Shown piece after piece: positions 25,001 through 34,189 of a stretch of DNA of 64,000 nucleotides. Numbering within the stretch: position 1 is the stretch's first letter; every line of letters begins with the position of its first letter. A model generated the notes under the pieces. It worked only from the letters and a program-made list of their open reading frames with translations, did no database searches and had not been told where the DNA came from. The stretch comes from Streptomyces sp. GESEQ-4 (GTDB lineage Bacteria; Actinomycetota; Actinomycetes; Streptomycetales; Streptomycetaceae), in contig NZ_JAFFSU010000022.1 in the NCBI RefSeq assembly GCF_017948455.1, positions 1 through 64,000 on the forward strand, given 5' to 3'. Made by a program: the position numbers and the translations under genes.

Positions 25001-25014
25001 GGGAACCGGTTGCC
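25001..25014. promoter_or_regulatory. LacI-type operator GGGAACCGGTTGCC upstream of lacI
   Basis: A 14-base site with palindromic core AACCGGTT (25004-25011), 39 bp before the lacI start codon. The identical 14-mer occurs at 37588-37601 in the importer/dehydrogenase intergenic region, and a related perfect palindrome occurs at 37399. Autoregulation by the adjacent LacI protein is likely. Confidence 0.65.
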
Positions 25015-25052
25015 ACCGTGTTGCCGCAGCTGAACAGCGGGGTGGGCGGAAC

Positions 25053-26102
25053 ATGACGAGGAAGAGCGCGGACGCGAGCCGTAGCACCATCCGGGATGTG
25101 GCGGCGCGCGCGGGTGTGTCCGCGTCGACGGTGTCGCGGGTGCTGGGCGGGGTGTATCCGGTGAGCTCGGCGACCCGGACCCGGGTGATGCGGGCGGTGG
25201 GCGAGCTGGACTACGTCGCCGACGCGCGCGCCAAGGCGGTCGCGGGGGTCGGCACACCCACGCTGGCGTTCGTGCTGGAGGACATCACCGGACCGTCGTT
25301 CGCGCACATGGCACACGGCGTGGAACGGGAGGCGACCCGGCTCGGGCATCTGTGCGTGGTGTGCAGCACGGACGGCGACGTCCGGCACGAGCTGGAGTTC
25401 GTCGAGATGATGCGTGCCCAGCGGGCCGCCGCCGTGATCCTGGTCGGCGGCTCCGCCGACACACCCGAGTACCGCGAGCGCACCCGCCGGATGGCCGACC
25501 AGCTGGCGTCGGCGGGCTCCCGGCTGGTGCTGTGCGGCCGCCCGCCGCTGGGGCCGGGCGCACCGGTGACGGTCATCGAGTACGACAACGAGGGCGGCGC
25601 CTACGCCCTGGTCGCCCATGTCCTCTCCCAGGGCCACCGCCGGGTGCTGTTCCTCGGTGGCAAGCCCGACCACACCACCGCGCAGGGCCGTGAACGCGGT
25701 TACCTCGCCGCACACCGCGCCCGCGGCCTGGAATCCGACCCGGCGCTGCTCCTCCACGGCGACTTCACTCGCGACTCCGGCCACCGGCTGATCCGCGAGG
25801 CGCTCAAGCGGGGGCTGGAGTTCACGGCCGTGGTGGCGGCCACCGACATGGTCGCCGCGGGCGCGCTGACCGCTCTGCACGAGGCGGGCCTGAGCGTTCC
25901 CGGCGATGTCTCGCTGGCCGGTTACGACGACATCCCCTTCGCCCGGGATCTCCACCCGGCCCTGACGACGGTCCACGTCCCCTACGAGGAGCTGGGCCGT
26001 CTCGCCGTCCGTACGGCACTGGGCCGCACCTCGGAAACCCCGGACGAGCATCTGCTGCTGGGCACGCATGTCGTCGTCCGGAACTCCGTGGCGGCGAAGT
26101 AG
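25053..26102 (+). CDS. LacI-family transcriptional regulator
   Basis: 349 residues. The LacI DNA-binding domain is at about 10-60 (STIRDVAARAGVSASTVSRVLGG, hinge helix near RAKAVAG). The periplasmic-binding-type effector domain (about 65-349) ends with GYDDIPFARDLHPALTTVHVP and GTHVVVRNS. It is closely paralogous to the regulator at 39405, sharing the YDNEGGAYA segment, the domain order and the C-terminus, which suggests related effectors and operators. The upstream AACCGGTT site fits autoregulation. It is convergent with the carboxylesterase gene (5-bp gap). ATG 25053 is taken as start. Confidence 0.9.
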   Translation: MTRKSADASRSTIRDVAARAGVSASTVSRVLGGVYPVSSATRTRVMRAVGELDYVADARAKAVAGVGTPTLAFVLEDITGPSFAHMAHGVEREATRLGHLCVVCSTDGDVRHELEFVEMMRAQRAAAVILVGGSADTPEYRERTRRMADQLASAGSRLVLCGRPPLGPGAPVTVIEYDNEGGAYALVAHVLSQGHRRVLFLGGKPDHTTAQGRERGYLAAHRARGLESDPALLLHGDFTRDSGHRLIREALKRGLEFTAVVAATDMVAAGALTALHEAGLSVPGDVSLAGYDDIPFARDLHPALTTVHVPYEELGRLAVRTALGRTSETPDEHLLLGTHVVVRNSVAAK

Positions 26103-26107
26103 CCGGT

Positions 26108-27715
26108 TCAGGACCGCCGTACCGTCCCCGGCAGCCGCAACCGTCGTACGACCGACCGCAGTTCCGCACCGCGCGCGACGACCGCGCCGTCCGCGGGCTC
26201 CGATTCCGGCACGGCTTCCCGAGCCCTCGCGTCGGCCGCCCACAGGGCGAGTTCCGCGTCGCGCGGGCCGAACGCGATCTCCGGCTCGCCGTCGCCGAAC
26301 ATGCGGACCGGATGGGTGCCGTCCCAGTGCCGCCAGCCGGGGTCGCCATGGGTCGCGAACCGCACCCACGCCGAGTGCATCGCGTCCGCCAGCTCCTGCG
26401 GGGCACCGTCGCCGGCCAGTTTCCGTGACTCGGGGACGTCGCCGGTGTCGAAGACGAAGCCGAGCTCCAGGGCGTGGCAGGAGCCGAGGTCGGGGAGGCT
26501 GGAGGGCCAGGTGAACTCGTAGACGTACGACGACCGCGGGCGGGCGTCGGCCAGGCGGTGCAGCGGCAGCCGCAGCAGGTGGTCGGTGACCAGCTGGCCG
26601 ACGATCTCGGCGGTGCCCGCGTCCGGGCGCAGGGCGCGGTAGCCGCGCGGCACCTCGTGTCCGCAGCGGCAGCGGGCCATGGCGCCGGCCAGGGCGACCG
26701 GGCCGAGCCGGTCGACGCGCTCCAGGAGACCGCCGGGCACCAGCCACAGCCGGTACTCGTCGCGCGTCCACCCCATCATCAGGTCGACGCCCCGGGCCGC
26801 GTCGCCCTCGACCAGGGCCTCCAAGGGGTCACGCGGGACGACATCGCCGTCGACCACGATCCCGAAGGCGGGCCCGCCGAGCACCGGGCTGCTGAGCTTG
26901 CCCACGTCGGCCTGGGTGCGCAGGAGGAGTTCCCGGTCGACGTCGGCGAAGGCCGCGGCGGTGGCGGGGATCTTCAGCCGGGTGGCCATACGGCGCACCA
27001 TCCGCCGTACCTTGTCCCGCTCGGCGGCCTCCGGCGCCCCGCTCTGCAGCACCGCACGCCGGATCAGGCCCTGCGCCTGCGGGGCGGCCAGCAGTGCGCC
27101 GGTGCTGATCGCGCCGGCCGACTGGCCGAACAGGGTGACCTGCGCCGGGTCGCCGCCGAAGGCCTCGATCGAGGCGTGCACCCACTCCAGCGCGGCGAGC
27201 TGGTCGCGCAGGCCCGGGTTGGCGGGGGCGTCCGGAAACAGTCCGTAGCCCTCCACTCCCAGTCGGTAGTTGACCGAGACGAAGACGACGCCGTCGCGGG
27301 CGAAGCTGCTTCCGTCGTACACGGGTACGGCGGAGGATCCGCGGGTAAGGGCGCCGCCGTGCAGCCACACCATGACCGGGAGCCGGGCGCCCGGGCCGGG
27401 TTCGGGCGTCCAGACATTGAGGTTGAGACAGTCGTCGCCGGGGACGACCGGGTCGGAGAGGTACTGGGCGAAGGCCTCGGAGTACGGCGGTTTCGGCGGG
27501 GTCGGCCCGAAGGCGCCCGCGTCCCGCACCCCGTCCCAGGGTTCCGGCCGCTCGGGCGGCCGGAACCTGCGGGGACCGAACGGGGGCGCCGCGTACGGGA
27601 TGCCCCGGAACACCGCGACGCCGTGTTCGTACCGGCCGCGCACGGCCCCGTACGGCGTCCTGATCACCGGACGTTCCGCCGGCTCCGTCACCTGCCCCAC
27701 CTGGTCTGCCGCCAT
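26108..27715 (-). CDS. Type B carboxylesterase
   Basis: 535-residue alpha/beta hydrolase of the cholinesterase/para-nitrobenzyl-esterase family. It shows PYAAPPFGPRRFRPPERP near the N-terminus, EDCLNLNVWTP-like GDDCLNLNVWTP, oxyanion-hole GG in WLHGGALTRGS and the nucleophile elbow FGQSAGAIST (Ser near 205). There is no signal peptide, so it probably acts in the cytoplasm on aryl or alkyl esters, possibly feruloyl or acetyl esters released from plant polymers given the neighbours. The start is set at ATG 27715; an ATG at 27775 adds 20 residues without family similarity. Confidence 0.85.
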   Translation of the reverse strand: MAADQVGQVTEPAERPVIRTPYGAVRGRYEHGVAVFRGIPYAAPPFGPRRFRPPERPEPWDGVRDAGAFGPTPPKPPYSEAFAQYLSDPVVPGDDCLNLNVWTPEPGPGARLPVMVWLHGGALTRGSSAVPVYDGSSFARDGVVFVSVNYRLGVEGYGLFPDAPANPGLRDQLAALEWVHASIEAFGGDPAQVTLFGQSAGAISTGALLAAPQAQGLIRRAVLQSGAPEAAERDKVRRMVRRMATRLKIPATAAAFADVDRELLLRTQADVGKLSSPVLGGPAFGIVVDGDVVPRDPLEALVEGDAARGVDLMMGWTRDEYRLWLVPGGLLERVDRLGPVALAGAMARCRCGHEVPRGYRALRPDAGTAEIVGQLVTDHLLRLPLHRLADARPRSSYVYEFTWPSSLPDLGSCHALELGFVFDTGDVPESRKLAGDGAPQELADAMHSAWVRFATHGDPGWRHWDGTHPVRMFGDGEPEIAFGPRDAELALWAADARAREAVPESEPADGAVVARGAELRSVVRRLRLPGTVRRS

Positions 27716-27811
27716 GCGCCCACCTGCTTCTCGCCGCACTTCGTGCACCCTGCACATGTCAGAGCACCACATCACGAACGACTATTCCGGTGAGCGAGGT
27801 GGCCTGGAGGG

Positions 27812-29056
27812 CTATTTGGCGTACATCAGCGTGCCGAAGCCGAGCTGGTCGTAACCTCCGCTGGTGGAGCCGTAGTCGCCGCCACCCCCCTCCGGGTGGA
27901 CCGACTGGGCGATGCGCTGCAGGTAGGGGACGGCCAGGTTGCGGCGGCGCCGGTAGTGGGAGTCGAGCATGGCCCACACCGGGCGGACCTGGCCCCGCCC
28001 GGCGTCGGAGATGACCGTGTGTTCCCGGTAGTCGCAGTTGACGCCGGTGCCCCAGGTGTACTTCGTGAAGGGCACGGTCTCACCGAGGTTGTACTTGGCG
28101 ACGTACTGAGCGGCCTTCATGAACCGGTTGCCGTCGTAGCCGTACAGGTCCTCGCCCTGGTTCCAGGCCATCTCGCAGATGGCGCCCATCTGGCCCATGC
28201 CCATGACGGTGTGGCCCTGGTCCCGGCCCGACTCCTGCCACTGGGCGAGGTCGTCCGGGTGCAGGAACGGCACGGCCTTGCGGATGGCGCCGTTGCCCGC
28301 GCCGTTCTTGAAGTAGTTCACGGCCTGGTCGTACTTGGCGCCGTCGTCGCACAGGATGCCGATGGCCAGGACGGACGCGACGTTGCACAGGTCCCAGTTC
28401 GCCCAGTAGTTGGTGATGCAGGCGCCGTTGTGCTGGGTGAGGAACTGGTTGTTGAGCGGGTAGAACACGTTGCGCATCATGTTCTGGAACCGGCCGAGGT
28501 CGAAGCCGGCGTATCCGCGCATGAGTTCCGCCGCGTTGGCGAACTGCCAGCCGTAGATCCCGGCGGCGAGGAACCGGTCGGCGTTTCCGGTGATGGTGGT
28601 GAGCGTCGACGACCAGGCGTTGAGGATCCGCACGGCGCAGTCGGCGTTGTCCCGGGTGCCGCCCACGTGCCAGCGCAGCGCGTTCTGGTAGGCGGCGGCG
28701 ATGTCGTTGTAGAGCTGGGGGTAGTTCTGGCCGTCGCCGCCGCGGATGACGGTCGCCGTCGCGCGGGGTGTCCAGGTGGACTGCGAGCGGCCGTTGGCGG
28801 TCAGCCTCCGCCAGCCGGACAGCCAGGGGTCGTCGCCCGCGGCGACCCTGACCTTGGCCCGGTTGATGTCACCGGCGTTGTGCAGCATGCCGGGGTGGGT
28901 GAAGGTCGCGGGGGCCGCGCCGGCCGTGCCGCCCGTCAGCACGGCCGTGGACCCGCCGACGGTGAGGGCGGCGGTGAGACCGCCAGCGGTCCTCAGCAGA
29001 CCGCGGCGGCTCAACTCTGGTGTGGGGAGGTGCCGGTGGGGGGAAGTGCGGCTCAT
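27812..29056 (-). CDS. Tat-exported alginate-lyase-superfamily polysaccharide lyase (short paralogue)
   Basis: 414 residues. The Tat signal LSRRGLLRTAGGLTAALT is at about 15-32. The mature protein is an (alpha/alpha) toroid of the alginate-lyase-like fold. Segments shared with the next gene include FTHPGMLHNAGDINRAK, ILNAWSSTLTTITG, FANAAELMRGY, YWANWDLCN and WQESGRDQGH, which carries the likely catalytic Arg/His region. Substrate is probably an acidic plant or algal polysaccharide; alginate, glucuronan and pectic chains are all possible. It lies 26 bp downstream of the long paralogue in a minus-strand run with the GH28 gene. Confidence 0.78.
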   Translation of the reverse strand: MSRTSPHRHLPTPELSRRGLLRTAGGLTAALTVGGSTAVLTGGTAGAAPATFTHPGMLHNAGDINRAKVRVAAGDDPWLSGWRRLTANGRSQSTWTPRATATVIRGGDGQNYPQLYNDIAAAYQNALRWHVGGTRDNADCAVRILNAWSSTLTTITGNADRFLAAGIYGWQFANAAELMRGYAGFDLGRFQNMMRNVFYPLNNQFLTQHNGACITNYWANWDLCNVASVLAIGILCDDGAKYDQAVNYFKNGAGNGAIRKAVPFLHPDDLAQWQESGRDQGHTVMGMGQMGAICEMAWNQGEDLYGYDGNRFMKAAQYVAKYNLGETVPFTKYTWGTGVNCDYREHTVISDAGRGQVRPVWAMLDSHYRRRRNLAVPYLQRIAQSVHPEGGGGDYGSTSGGYDQLGFGTLMYAK

Positions 29057-29082
29057 TGATGCATCTCCGTTCCGTGGAGTAT

Positions 29083-32000
29083 CTACATGGGGGTGATGCT
29101 CACCTCGTCGAACTCGGTGGTGCAGCGGGCCAGTTGGTCGCGGGAGCAGACCACGAGGCCCACGTGGTAGGGGGCGTCACCGAACCCGGGGATCTCGCCG
29201 GTGGCGAGGGTGGTCCAGGTGGCGCCGTCATCGGTGGACAGGGCAGCGGTGAAGGCGGTCCCGACGCGCTTCAGCCGCAGCAGGGAGGGCAGGGCGGCTG
29301 CCCCGTTCCCGGTGAACGCCGACCGTCCGGCGACGGTCGTGCGCAGCATGAGCTGCGCGGCGGTCCCGCCGGTGACGATCGCCCCGGCGGCCTGGTCGAA
29401 CGGTGACAGCGACTTGGCCATCAGCAGGCCCACCCGGTCGGCACTCGCGCCCGTGCGGGAGACGAGCCGGGCGGTGATCTCGCAGTCGCCGGTGACGGTC
29501 CGTCGTACGAACTGCCCTGTCATTCCCTGGTTGTTGACGGTCAGGTCGACACCCGCACCGCGCACGGTGAAGGTCCCGTCGTGGTACGACGTGCTGCCCG
29601 GCGTGCGGATCGCGACCACGCCCAGCGTCCCGAACGCGCGCTCATCGAGGACCGGGTCACCGAGGTCGCCGTACGTCCAGGGCGCGGGCGGGGGCGTGCC
29701 GACGGTGAGCGTGCCGCTGCCGGTGCCGGAGGCGTTGGCCGCGGTGGTGGTGACCATGAACTCGCCGCTCTCGGTGGGTGTTCCGGAGACCACGCCGGTG
29801 CGCCTGTCGAGCCGGAGGCCGTCGGGCAGCCCGTCCGCGCTGAACCGTAGGGGCACGTGCGAGGCGCGGAGGAGGTGCTGGAAGGGGACGCCCTTGTTGC
29901 CGAACGCGTCGGTGGCGGAGGTGAGTTGGGGAACGCCCGGTGTCGGCATCGGGGCGGAGACCGGTTCGGAGAGCGGGCCTCGTCCGGCGCAGTTCGTCTT
30001 CGCGACGACGTAGTGGTACGTCCTCCCGGGCGTCCCGGTGGCATCCGTGTACCGGACGCGGGTGCCGAAACCGACAGGGCCGATGCCGGTCGCGATCGTC
30101 TCGAAGGGCCCGTCGGCGCCCGTGGAGCGCAGCACCTTGTAGCGGGCGGACAGGTCAGGGTCGGTCCAGGCCAGCTCCACGGCGTCGGCGCCGGTGGACG
30201 CCTTGAGGCCGACGGCTCTGCGAGCGGGACGGGGCACCGACCAGACCTCGCCGGCCGAGGCCGAGAGGACGGTGACGTTGTCGAAGGCGCCGGTGCCGGT
30301 CTCCGCGTACTCCTCGTCGACACCGAGACAGGAGGTGAGGACCAGGCCCGCGGCGGCGGTGCGGCCCAACTCGACTTGTGTGGAGCCGACTTCGGTCCAG
30401 CGGATGCCGTCCGGGGAGATCGCGCCGGTGCAGCGGCGGCCCCTGCGGGTCACCCGCACCCAGTAGGGCGCCCGCAGCCGGTAGCCGTCGCCCGCGCCTT
30501 CCACGTACGGCGCCTGAAGCGGGGTCGCCGACTCGGGCAGGGTGCCAAGGTCGGAGATCGGGAAGGCCGCGTTCACGGTGATCGCTTGCTGCTGGGTGGG
30601 CGGCACGGGCGTGCTGCCGGTGCCGGAGACAGCGGCCCCGGTCTTGGGCCGTACGCTCCACACGCCGCTCCAGGTGTGCAGCGGCAGCCCCTGGATCAGC
30701 ATCGAGGCGTGCGCGGCGTCCGCGTCGAGGGAGTCGCGCAGGGTGACGCCGATCTTGGCGTACTGGGAGCTGAGCGGGAACACGATCCGGGCGGTGATCG
30801 TGCCGTCGCCGGGCAGCGGGAGGTGGACCGAGCGGTAGGTGTCGGCGGTGCCGGACGCCTCGAGGACGAACCGTTCACCGTCGAAGGCGGCGGAACCGGG
30901 GGTGTTCACCGGGCCGACGTCCTGGGTGGACCAGGGGGCGGGGAGACCGGCGGTGGCGGAGGCGCTCGCCGAATCGCCGCTGCTGCCCTGGGAGTTCGTG
31001 GCAGTGACCGTGTAGTGGTACGTCCGGCCGGGACGTACGCCGTCGTCGGTGTGCGGTGTTCCGTCGACTGCCGACGCGATCTCCTCGTACGGCCCCTCGG
31101 GGCTGCTCGCCCGGCGGACGGTGTACGAGGTCGCCCACGCGGAGGGCAGCCAGGCCAGGGTGACTGACGTGTCGTGACCGGTTGCCGTGACGCCTGCCGG
31201 GGCCGTCGGGACGGTGGGGGCGGGCGCCTTGGTGCCCGCGTAGGTGAAGGTGCCCCAGCTGGGCAGATCGTCGTTGCTGCCCTCGACGACGCGGGCGCCG
31301 CCCGTGCCGCGGAAGACGGCCGCCTCGGTGTACGGAGCGTCGAGGCCGCGGACGCCGGCGTAGTGGGCGTAGTACATCTCGTAGATCGGGGGGATGTTGC
31401 CTCGGACGCGGTCCGAAACGGTCGTCTTGATGTACTTGCCGGTGCGGTCGAGGTCGGGGGTGAAGGGGACGTCGCCGCCGAGGTTGTAGCGGGCGGCGTA
31501 CTCGGCGTTCGCGAGGATGCGGTGGTCGTCGAAGGCCCACAGGTCGACGCCCTGGTTCCAGGCGACCTGCGCGGCGTCGCCCATCAGGCCGACGGCGAGT
31601 TGCTCGTGGGCCTGGTCGCGGCCGGACTCCTGGCCCTGGCCGGTGTCGGCGACGACTCGGCCCGGGACGCTGCCGTTGCCCGCGCCAGCCGCGGCGAACC
31701 GCAGCGCGTCCTCGAAGAGGGTGCGCTCCTCGCAGAACACGCCGATGGCCAGGATGGACTGAAGGGCCGTCAGGTCCCAGTTGCCGTTGGCGTAGAGCAT
31801 GTAGCCGGAGATCGCCGGATACCAGACGTCGAGGAAGGACCGCTCGCAGCGGGCGAGGTCCGCGTCCGTCCAGCCGTCGTAGTCGCTGTGGCGGAGCAGC
31901 TCGGCCGCGTTGACGAACTTGAAGACCTGGAGCCCGGCGCCGAGCGGGCCGTCGGCTCCGGTGATCATCGTCAGGGAGGCCGACCAGGCGTTGAGGATGT

Positions 32001-32598
32001 CCCGGGCCTTGTCGGCGTGGGCGCGCTCGCCCGTGACGCACCACATGAGGGCGTTCTGGTAGGCGGCGGCCGAGTCGGCGACGGCCTGGCTCATGTAATT
32101 GCTGGGACCGCGGCCCCAGGAGGTGATCTGCCCGGTGTTCTGGACGGCGTACGTCGACTGCGAGCGGGCGTGGGCCGCGAAGGCGAGGTAGCCGTCGTGG
32201 ACAGGCGACTCCTTCGCGGCGACCGCGGCCTTCATCCGCGCCAGGTCGGCGGCGCTGTGCAGCAGGCCGGGGTGGGTGAAGGATCTGGCGGCGGTCTTCC
32301 TCCCGGCCGCCCGGGCCGTGCCCGGCGCGAGCAGTCCGCTCGCGCCCGCCACCAGCAGCAGGGCGGCCGTGCCGCCGAGGAAGCCCCGGCGGCTAGGCCC
32401 TGTCGTTTGGATCAGGCCGGCTGTGAGGCGCGGCGCCTCTCGACTGACCCGAGCGGGGTCTGGTGCGTGCAGCTGCAAGGCGGAGGAGGGAGTCATGGCG
32501 GAGCCATGGCGACCGACGACAACGCCGCAGATGTGCGTGCCAGACCCCGCGACGCCGGGATGATCCAAACGACAGGGCCTGGGTGCGGGGATCGTCAT
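29083..32598 (-). CDS. Large modular alginate-lyase-like enzyme with FN3 domains; Tat signal interrupted in frame by a MITE-like element
   Basis: 1171 residues from ATG 32598, which overlaps the GH28 stop (ATGA). Residues 1-6 are MTIPAP, 7-68 are encoded by an inserted element, and from 69 a Tat signal begins (SRRGFLGGTAALLLVAG). The toroid lyase domain (about 100-470) parallels the short paralogue, including AAYQNALMW, ILNAWSASLTMITG, NWDLTALQS and ESGRDQAHEQ. Then come an FN3 domain (about 475-565), a beta-sandwich (about 570-790), a second FN3 (about 795-890), a putative-Ig domain with FSADGLPDGLRLDRRTG, and a C-terminal beta-sandwich. It probably cleaves a plant cell-wall polysaccharide. 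An internal ATG at 32496, inside the element, could also serve as start. Confidence 0.82.
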   Translation of the reverse strand: MTIPAPRPCRLDHPGVAGSGTHICGVVVGRHGSAMTPSSALQLHAPDPARVSREAPRLTAGLIQTTGPSRRGFLGGTAALLLVAGASGLLAPGTARAAGRKTAARSFTHPGLLHSAADLARMKAAVAAKESPVHDGYLAFAAHARSQSTYAVQNTGQITSWGRGPSNYMSQAVADSAAAYQNALMWCVTGERAHADKARDILNAWSASLTMITGADGPLGAGLQVFKFVNAAELLRHSDYDGWTDADLARCERSFLDVWYPAISGYMLYANGNWDLTALQSILAIGVFCEERTLFEDALRFAAAGAGNGSVPGRVVADTGQGQESGRDQAHEQLAVGLMGDAAQVAWNQGVDLWAFDDHRILANAEYAARYNLGGDVPFTPDLDRTGKYIKTTVSDRVRGNIPPIYEMYYAHYAGVRGLDAPYTEAAVFRGTGGARVVEGSNDDLPSWGTFTYAGTKAPAPTVPTAPAGVTATGHDTSVTLAWLPSAWATSYTVRRASSPEGPYEEIASAVDGTPHTDDGVRPGRTYHYTVTATNSQGSSGDSASASATAGLPAPWSTQDVGPVNTPGSAAFDGERFVLEASGTADTYRSVHLPLPGDGTITARIVFPLSSQYAKIGVTLRDSLDADAAHASMLIQGLPLHTWSGVWSVRPKTGAAVSGTGSTPVPPTQQQAITVNAAFPISDLGTLPESATPLQAPYVEGAGDGYRLRAPYWVRVTRRGRRCTGAISPDGIRWTEVGSTQVELGRTAAAGLVLTSCLGVDEEYAETGTGAFDNVTVLSASAGEVWSVPRPARRAVGLKASTGADAVELAWTDPDLSARYKVLRSTGADGPFETIATGIGPVGFGTRVRYTDATGTPGRTYHYVVAKTNCAGRGPLSEPVSAPMPTPGVPQLTSATDAFGNKGVPFQHLLRASHVPLRFSADGLPDGLRLDRRTGVVSGTPTESGEFMVTTTAANASGTGSGTLTVGTPPPAPWTYGDLGDPVLDERAFGTLGVVAIRTPGSTSYHDGTFTVRGAGVDLTVNNQGMTGQFVRRTVTGDCEITARLVSRTGASADRVGLLMAKSLSPFDQAAGAIVTGGTAAQLMLRTTVAGRSAFTGNGAAALPSLLRLKRVGTAFTAALSTDDGATWTTLATGEIPGFGDAPYHVGLVVCSRDQLARCTTEFDEVSITPM
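32395..32580. mobile_element. 186-bp MITE-like element with perfect 20-bp terminal inverted repeats
   Basis: The ends are AGGCCCTGTCGTTTGGATCA (32395-32414) and its exact reverse complement (32561-32580). The interior has no transposase gene. The flanking tetranucleotides are CTAG (left, overlapping the repeat end) and CTGG (right), compatible with a 4-bp CTAG-like target duplication carrying one change, as produced by some IS5-family elements. Length 186 = 62 codons, and no frame in the host-gene direction is closed, so the host gene stays open through it. It must have been mobilised in trans. Confidence 0.85.
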
Positions 32599-34139
32599 GA
32601 CGCGGCGGCCGCCTCTGCCTCGGCGGTGGTGAGGAACTTGAGGTTCGTCACGTGCTCGTTGACGAACATGGGTACGCCGTCCGCGGCCAGATACCACGCC
32701 GGCTTGCCCGTGCTGTCGGCGATCACCCTGCCGTTGACCCGGAGGTTCTCGAAGGTGACGTCCTTGATCGCGTGCTCCGCGTCGAGGCCGGCGATGATCG
32801 AGAGGTCGGCGTTCTTGCCGTTGTAGCTGAGGTCCTTGATGTAGACGTTCTCGATGCCACGGCCTGCCGAGGTGTTGTACTTCGGGTTGTACTCGACCCG
32901 CAGGTGGATGAGCTGACCCCAGCGGAAGTCCTCCACGCGGATGTCGTCGAACCTGACGTCCCGGACGATGTTGCTGTCGCCGACCATGAAGGCGATGGCG
33001 CCCTGGTAGGTCACCTGCGGCTCGCGGTGGTCGAGGATGTCGATGTTCTCGTAGCGCAGGTTCTCCAGCACCTCGGGGGTGTCGGTGTTGCCGTGCACGC
33101 CGATGTTGATCGGGTGGGCGACGTCGGCCCAGAGGGAGCAGTTCTTGACGGTGATGTTGCGGGTGTCGCCGTAGAAGTCCCAGCGGTGGGTGTAGAGGGC
33201 GACGCAGTCGTCGGAGGTGCGCAGGAAGCAGCCGTCGATCGTGACGTTCTCGGAGCAGTAGAGCTGGATGCCGTCACCCCAGCCCTGGTGGCTGAAGGCG
33301 CGCAGGTTCTTGATGGTGAGGTTCTTGGACTCGGCGACCCTGATGTTCTCGTACCGGGGGTTGAGGATCGTGACGCCGTCGATCGTGACGTTCTCGCACT
33401 TGCGGACGAAGACCGCGCCGCCGGTCGTGTCGTAGATCACGCCGCGGCCGATCAGTCGGGCGTTCTCCACGTTCTCGAAGATCACGGCCGAGGTGAGGAC
33501 GGCGCCCGGGGCCAGGTAGACGGTGGTGCCGGTAGGCACCTTCAGGGTTCGGTCGGGGTGGGTGTGCAGACCGGGCCCGAAGTACATGACCTTCTTGTCG
33601 CCCTCAGTGGGCACGTCCTGCTCGATCGGGTTCGCGAACAGGTGCAGGCAGTCGAAGATCTTGTCGTCGATCTGGACGACCAGGTTGCGGGGACGGTCCA
33701 GGGTGAAGCGCGCGGTGCTGCCGAGCACCTCGGGCTTGATGCCGTACGAGTCCGGGCGGATGCGGACCTTCTCGCCGCCGCCCGGGTTGTACGTGACCTC
33801 GACCTCGACCGTGCCGGAGAAGTCGAAGGCGGCCCAGGAAGAGCTCTGGGCTCTGTTGCTGCCGGTGTTCGGGTCGATCAGTGCGAGCTTGGCGAGGTAG
33901 ACGCCGACCTTCTGCCAGGTGCCGCCGAGCGGCCGGACCTTGACGGTGAAGGAGTTGTTGACAGGCACCTTCGGAAGCGTCGGGTGGATGATCACGCTGT
34001 CGCCGGCGATGCCGGTCTCCTCGGCTGCGGCGGCCTGGACGGTGCCCGCGATGCTGCCGGCCAGGCCGGCGGCGGCGATGACACCGGCGGCCTGGAGGGT
34101 GGTCCGGCGTGACAAGGGCGCGTTCAAGGGCGCGTTCAT
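32595..34139 (-). CDS. Tat-exported GH28-type (polygalacturonase-like) right-handed beta-helix hydrolase
   Basis: 514 residues. The Tat signal LSRRTTLQAAGVIAAAGLAG starts at about 9. A beta-sandwich N-terminal domain (about 45-165) precedes a parallel beta-helix (about 185-490) with many N-x-T-I-x-N/D-x coils. Active-site blocks GWGDGIQLY (286-294) and SDDCVALY (309-316) supply the acidic residues of the GH28 family; NIGVHG follows. It is expected to cleave homogalacturonan or rhamnogalacturonan chains, or related glycans, outside the cell. AAGGAG 7 bases before ATG 34139 supports the start. It heads the enzyme part of the run and is coupled to the long lyase by ATGA. Confidence 0.8.
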   Translation of the reverse strand: MNAPLNAPLSRRTTLQAAGVIAAAGLAGSIAGTVQAAAAEETGIAGDSVIIHPTLPKVPVNNSFTVKVRPLGGTWQKVGVYLAKLALIDPNTGSNRAQSSSWAAFDFSGTVEVEVTYNPGGGEKVRIRPDSYGIKPEVLGSTARFTLDRPRNLVVQIDDKIFDCLHLFANPIEQDVPTEGDKKVMYFGPGLHTHPDRTLKVPTGTTVYLAPGAVLTSAVIFENVENARLIGRGVIYDTTGGAVFVRKCENVTIDGVTILNPRYENIRVAESKNLTIKNLRAFSHQGWGDGIQLYCSENVTIDGCFLRTSDDCVALYTHRWDFYGDTRNITVKNCSLWADVAHPINIGVHGNTDTPEVLENLRYENIDILDHREPQVTYQGAIAFMVGDSNIVRDVRFDDIRVEDFRWGQLIHLRVEYNPKYNTSAGRGIENVYIKDLSYNGKNADLSIIAGLDAEHAIKDVTFENLRVNGRVIADSTGKPAWYLAADGVPMFVNEHVTNLKFLTTAEAEAAAAS

Positions 34140-34189
34140 GCGTAACTCCTTGCAAAAGGTTCGGTAAGAGGGACTACTTCAGTGAGGGG

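Noticed and set aside
32595..32697. Longer start of the large lyase at 32697
   Set aside because: The extra 33 residues lie inside the GH28 coding region and lack a ribosome-binding site. ATG 32598 gives the usual ATGA overlap.
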